Part shown: positions 22,786 through 25,090 of the stretch, in pieces
Numbering within the stretch: the stretch's first letter is position 1
How the letters are laid out: each line of letters begins with the position of its first letter
Position numbers and translations under genes: made by a program
NCBI GenBank assembly: GCA_049433545.1
Contig: JBMTEY010000022.1
Location: 1-25,090 of the forward strand
DNA: 25,090 bases
Source of the DNA: Ga0077527 sp049433545
GTDB taxonomy: Bacteria > Pseudomonadota > Gammaproteobacteria > Burkholderiales > SG8-41
Direction: 5' to 3'
Notes under the pieces: generated by a model
The model's database searches: none
What the model saw: the letters and a program-made list of their open reading frames with translations, nothing else
Told to the model about the DNA's origin: nothing

Positions 22786-23591
22786 GCGAAGACACCTTCA
22801 TTTCCCACCTGGTCGAGCTGCGCGACCGCCTGCTGCGCGCCCTGATCGCGTTCGGCCTGGTGCTTTTGGTGCTGGTGCCGTTCGCCTCCGAACTCTACGA
22901 CCTGCTGGCAACACCGATGATGAGCGCCCTGCCCGAGGGGTCGAAAATGATCGCCACCGGCGTGGTGACGCCGTTCCTGGTGCCGATCAAGGTGGCGATG
23001 ATGGTGGCCTTCGTCATCACGCTGCCGTACCTGCTCTACCAGGCCTGGTCCTTCGTCGCGCCGGGCCTCTATCTGCACGAAAAGCGCCTGGTGCTGCCGC
23101 TGGTGGTGGCCAGCACCGTGCTGTTCGTGATCGGCATCGCCTTCTGCTACTTCTTCGTGTTCAACACGGTGTTCCATTTCATCAACCAGATCGCGCCGAA
23201 AAGCATCTCGGTGGCGCCGGACATCGAGAATTACCTGAATTTCGTGCTGACGATGTTCATGGCGTTCGGCCTGACTTTCGAAACGCCGATCGTGGTGGTG
23301 ATGCTGACGCGCATGGGCGTCGTCACGCTGGAACAGCTGCGCGGCATCCGCTCCTATTTCATCGTCATCGCGTTCGTGATTGCAGCGATCGTCACTCCGC
23401 CCGACGTGGTGTCGCAGCTGCTGCTGGCGATCCCGATGTGCCTGCTGTTCGAAGTCGGACTGCTGGCTGCGCGTTTCGTGCCGAAACGTGCGGCGGCGGA
23501 TAACGGCGATTACCAGCCGCCGTCAGACGCGGAGCAGGATGCCGAACTCGACCGCGTCGAGGCCGAAGAGCGCCGCCGCGCCGGGTCCTGA
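22782..23591 (+). CDS. tatC: Sec-independent protein translocase subunit TatC
   Basis: A 269-residue polytopic protein with six predicted membrane segments. The cytoplasmic N-terminus SHLVELRDRLLRA and the first loop with LHEKRLVLPL carry the conserved Glu residues that recognise twin-arginine signals; FGLTFETPIVVV lies in the fourth helix. The GTG start at 22782 overlaps the tatB stop. The charged C-terminal tail (after about 235) is longer than in E. coli. It ends five bases from the convergent protease gene, with no terminator visible. Confidence 0.96.
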   Translation: MSEDTFISHLVELRDRLLRALIAFGLVLLVLVPFASELYDLLATPMMSALPEGSKMIATGVVTPFLVPIKVAMMVAFVITLPYLLYQAWSFVAPGLYLHEKRLVLPLVVASTVLFVIGIAFCYFFVFNTVFHFINQIAPKSISVAPDIENYLNFVLTMFMAFGLTFETPIVVVMLTRMGVVTLEQLRGIRSYFIVIAFVIAAIVTPPDVVSQLLLAIPMCLLFEVGLLAARFVPKRAAADNGDYQPPSDAEQDAELDRVEAEERRRAGS

Positions 23592-23596
23592 CCCGG

Positions 23597-24760
23597 CTAC
23601 TCTGTCCTGCGCTGTTTTTGCGCCGGACGTTTGCCGACGGTCACCCGCAGGTCCATACCCCTGGTTTCGCGCACCACCCGCAGCGTCGCCGGCTGTCCGG
23701 GCACCAGCGCCGCTATCAGGTTGAGCATGGTCGCCGAATCGGTGACCGGCTTGCCGTCGACGGCAACCAGTATGTCGCCCACCTTCATGCCGGCACGGTC
23801 GGCCGGGGTGCCGCGGAAGACTTCGGTGATCAGCGCGCCGCGCGTTCCCGGCATTTTGAATGAGTCGGCGATTTCCTTGGTCATGTCCTGCACGCCGACG
23901 CCGATCCAGCCGCGTTGCACGGAGCCCGTCTGGATGATCTGCTCCATCACCGATTTTGCGGTGCCTGCCGGTATCGCGAAGCCGATGCCCAGTGATGCGC
24001 CGCCCGGGGTTTTCGAGTAGATCGCCGTGTTGATGCCGATCAGGTGGCCGCTGGCATCGACCAGCGCGCCGCCCGAATTGCCGGGGTTGATCGCGGCATC
24101 GGTCTGGATGAAGTTTTCAAAGGTATTGATGCCGAGATGGCTGCGGCCCAGCGCGCTGACGATGCCCAGCGTCACTGTCTGGCCGACGCCGAAGGGGTTG
24201 CCGATTGCGAGCACCACGTCACCTACGCGCGCACTGTCCGGGGCGGCGAATGTGATGGCCGGCAGCTTGGGCAGGTCGATCTTGAGCACGGCGAGATCGG
24301 ATTCGGGATCGGTGCCGACCACTTTCGCCGGCACGCGGCGCGTGTCGGCGAGCGCGACCTCGATGCCGTCGGCGGCATCAACGACGTGGCTGTTTGTCAG
24401 GATGTAGCCCGATTCGCTGACGATGACGCCCGAACCGAGATTTGTGCTGGGCTGGCTCTGCGCTTCCTGGTCGCCGAAGAAAAACCGGAACAGCGGATCG
24501 TCGCGCAGCGGATGCTGCTGGGCCCTGACTGCCTTGGAGGTGAACACGTTCACCACCGCCGGCATGGCTCTGCGCGCAGCCTCGCTGTACGACGCGGCGC
24601 GCGGGGCGGCGCTTTCCGCCGCAGGCTGCTTGACGGTGATCACCGCATTCTGCGCGGGGCCGTTGCCGCCGAGGAGTTCGGGGCGCAGCGTGCTGACCAC
24701 GAACAGTGCGGCAAGGCAGATCGTCGCGGTTTGGCAGAATATGAGCCAGAGATTTTTCAT
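23597..24760 (-). CDS. DegS-like membrane-anchored serine protease (HtrA family)
   Basis: A 387-residue S1C protease. A hydrophobic N-terminal segment (about 3-25) looks like a signal anchor rather than a cleaved signal, as in DegS. The trypsin-like triad is complete: His125 in ILTNSHVVD, Asp155 in ESDLAVLK and Ser229 in NPGNSGGAL. One PDZ domain follows (about 275-375), whereas DegP and DegQ have two. Such proteases handle misfolded periplasmic proteins; DegS starts the sigma-E cascade by cutting RseA. Whether this copy does so cannot be told. It is convergent with tatC and divergent from the Nif3-like gene, a linkage common in Betaproteobacteria. Confidence 0.9.
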   Translation of the reverse strand: MKNLWLIFCQTATICLAALFVVSTLRPELLGGNGPAQNAVITVKQPAAESAAPRAASYSEAARRAMPAVVNVFTSKAVRAQQHPLRDDPLFRFFFGDQEAQSQPSTNLGSGVIVSESGYILTNSHVVDAADGIEVALADTRRVPAKVVGTDPESDLAVLKIDLPKLPAITFAAPDSARVGDVVLAIGNPFGVGQTVTLGIVSALGRSHLGINTFENFIQTDAAINPGNSGGALVDASGHLIGINTAIYSKTPGGASLGIGFAIPAGTAKSVMEQIIQTGSVQRGWIGVGVQDMTKEIADSFKMPGTRGALITEVFRGTPADRAGMKVGDILVAVDGKPVTDSATMLNLIAALVPGQPATLRVVRETRGMDLRVTVGKRPAQKQRRTE

Positions 24761-24857
24761 GGTGCGGCCGGTAGGGTGGTGGCGGTTACAATGAATAATT
24801 GCAGGGTCAGCGGCGGGTTTTCCGTGCCCGCCGGATCACAATTGCGCGAAAGGGATC

Positions 24858-25090
24858 ATGGAACGCACAGTGCTCGATACTTATCTTTGCGGTTTCCTGC
24901 AAGTCCCTGATTTCCGGGATTATTGCCCAAACGGCCTGCAGGTGGAAGGCCGCGCGCAGGTGGCCGGCATCGTCACCGGCGTCACCGCGTCGGCGGCGCT
25001 GATCGATGCCGCGATAGCGGCCGGCGCCGACGCGCTGATCGTGCATCACGGCTATTTCTGGCGCGGCGAGGATGCACGCATCACCGGCAT
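24858..25090 (+). CDS. Nif3-like dinuclear metal centre protein, 5' part
   Basis: The first 77 codons of a Nif3/YbgI family gene, cut by the window edge. NGLQVEG near residue 30 and the metal-binding VHHGYFW near residue 65 are family hallmarks. Members form hexameric rings with two metals per subunit; their physiological role is not settled, and some have been described as GTP cyclohydrolase I type 2. ATG 24858 is preceded by AAGGGA. A TACAAT box at 24787-24792 in the 97-base divergent gap is a possible -10 element, without a clear -35. Confidence 0.9.
   Translation, partial: MERTVLDTYLCGFLQVPDFRDYCPNGLQVEGRAQVAGIVTGVTASAALIDAAIAAGADALIVHHGYFWRGEDARITG

Noticed and set aside
1..25090. CRISPR arrays, tRNA or rRNA genes, insertion sequences, toxin-antitoxin pairs
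   Set aside because: No regularly spaced repeats, cloverleaf-like segments, transposase motifs or terminal inverted repeats were seen on either strand by reading.

Overview
The window is about 25 kb of gene-dense, GC-rich DNA. It looks like the chromosome of a betaproteobacterium, or of a gammaproteobacterium close to that boundary. Two things point this way. First, the backbone runs mla phospholipid-transport genes, an ABC-2 exporter, ibaG, murA, a compact his operon, tatABC, a DegS-like protease and a Nif3-like protein, an order familiar from Betaproteobacteria. Second, HisG is the short form and HisB is monofunctional. No rRNA, tRNA, CRISPR array, insertion sequence or prophage gene is visible. 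No gene-free stretch exceeds about 180 bases.

Left arm (1-6.7 kb), the accessory part. Three minus-strand genes come first: a membrane-anchored ExeA-type ATPase with a SPOR-like C-terminus, a sigma-54-activating response regulator resembling PrsR of PEP-CTERM/exopolysaccharide loci, and an ABC ATPase without a permease. Next is a plus-strand AurF-type diiron oxygenase that keeps all seven expected metal ligands. It converges on a minus-strand pair, an NAD-dependent epimerase/dehydrogenase and a luciferase-like flavin monooxygenase. These three may form a small uncharacterised oxidative pathway.

Middle (6.8-13.1 kb), the envelope block. A recognisable sigma-70 promoter precedes mlaF-mlaE-mlaD-mlaC-mlaB, the inner-membrane and periplasmic parts of retrograde phospholipid transport. 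A YadG/YadH-like ABC exporter, ibaG (BolA family) and murA (first committed step of peptidoglycan synthesis) follow on the same strand with short gaps or overlaps.

Insert (13.1-15.0 kb). A LigA/LigB-type extradiol dioxygenase pair sits directly behind murA. A second, orphan MlaF-like ATPase lies convergent to it. That paralogue has Tyr in place of the H-loop His and Cys in place of Leu in the ABC signature, while the mlaF of the same window keeps the usual residues.

Right arm (15.1-25.1 kb). The operon hisG-D-C-B-H-A-F-I-E encodes histidine synthesis except for HisZ and a histidinol-phosphate phosphatase, which must be elsewhere. It is followed by tatA-tatB-tatC (twin-arginine export), a convergent DegS-like periplasmic serine protease, and the start of a Nif3-like gene cut by the window edge.

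No wholly new multi-gene system can be proved from sequence alone. The best candidates for a second look are the AurF/epimerase/flavin-monooxygenase cluster, the aberrant MlaF paralogue with its LigAB neighbours, and the SPOR-ATPase/PrsR-like pair.
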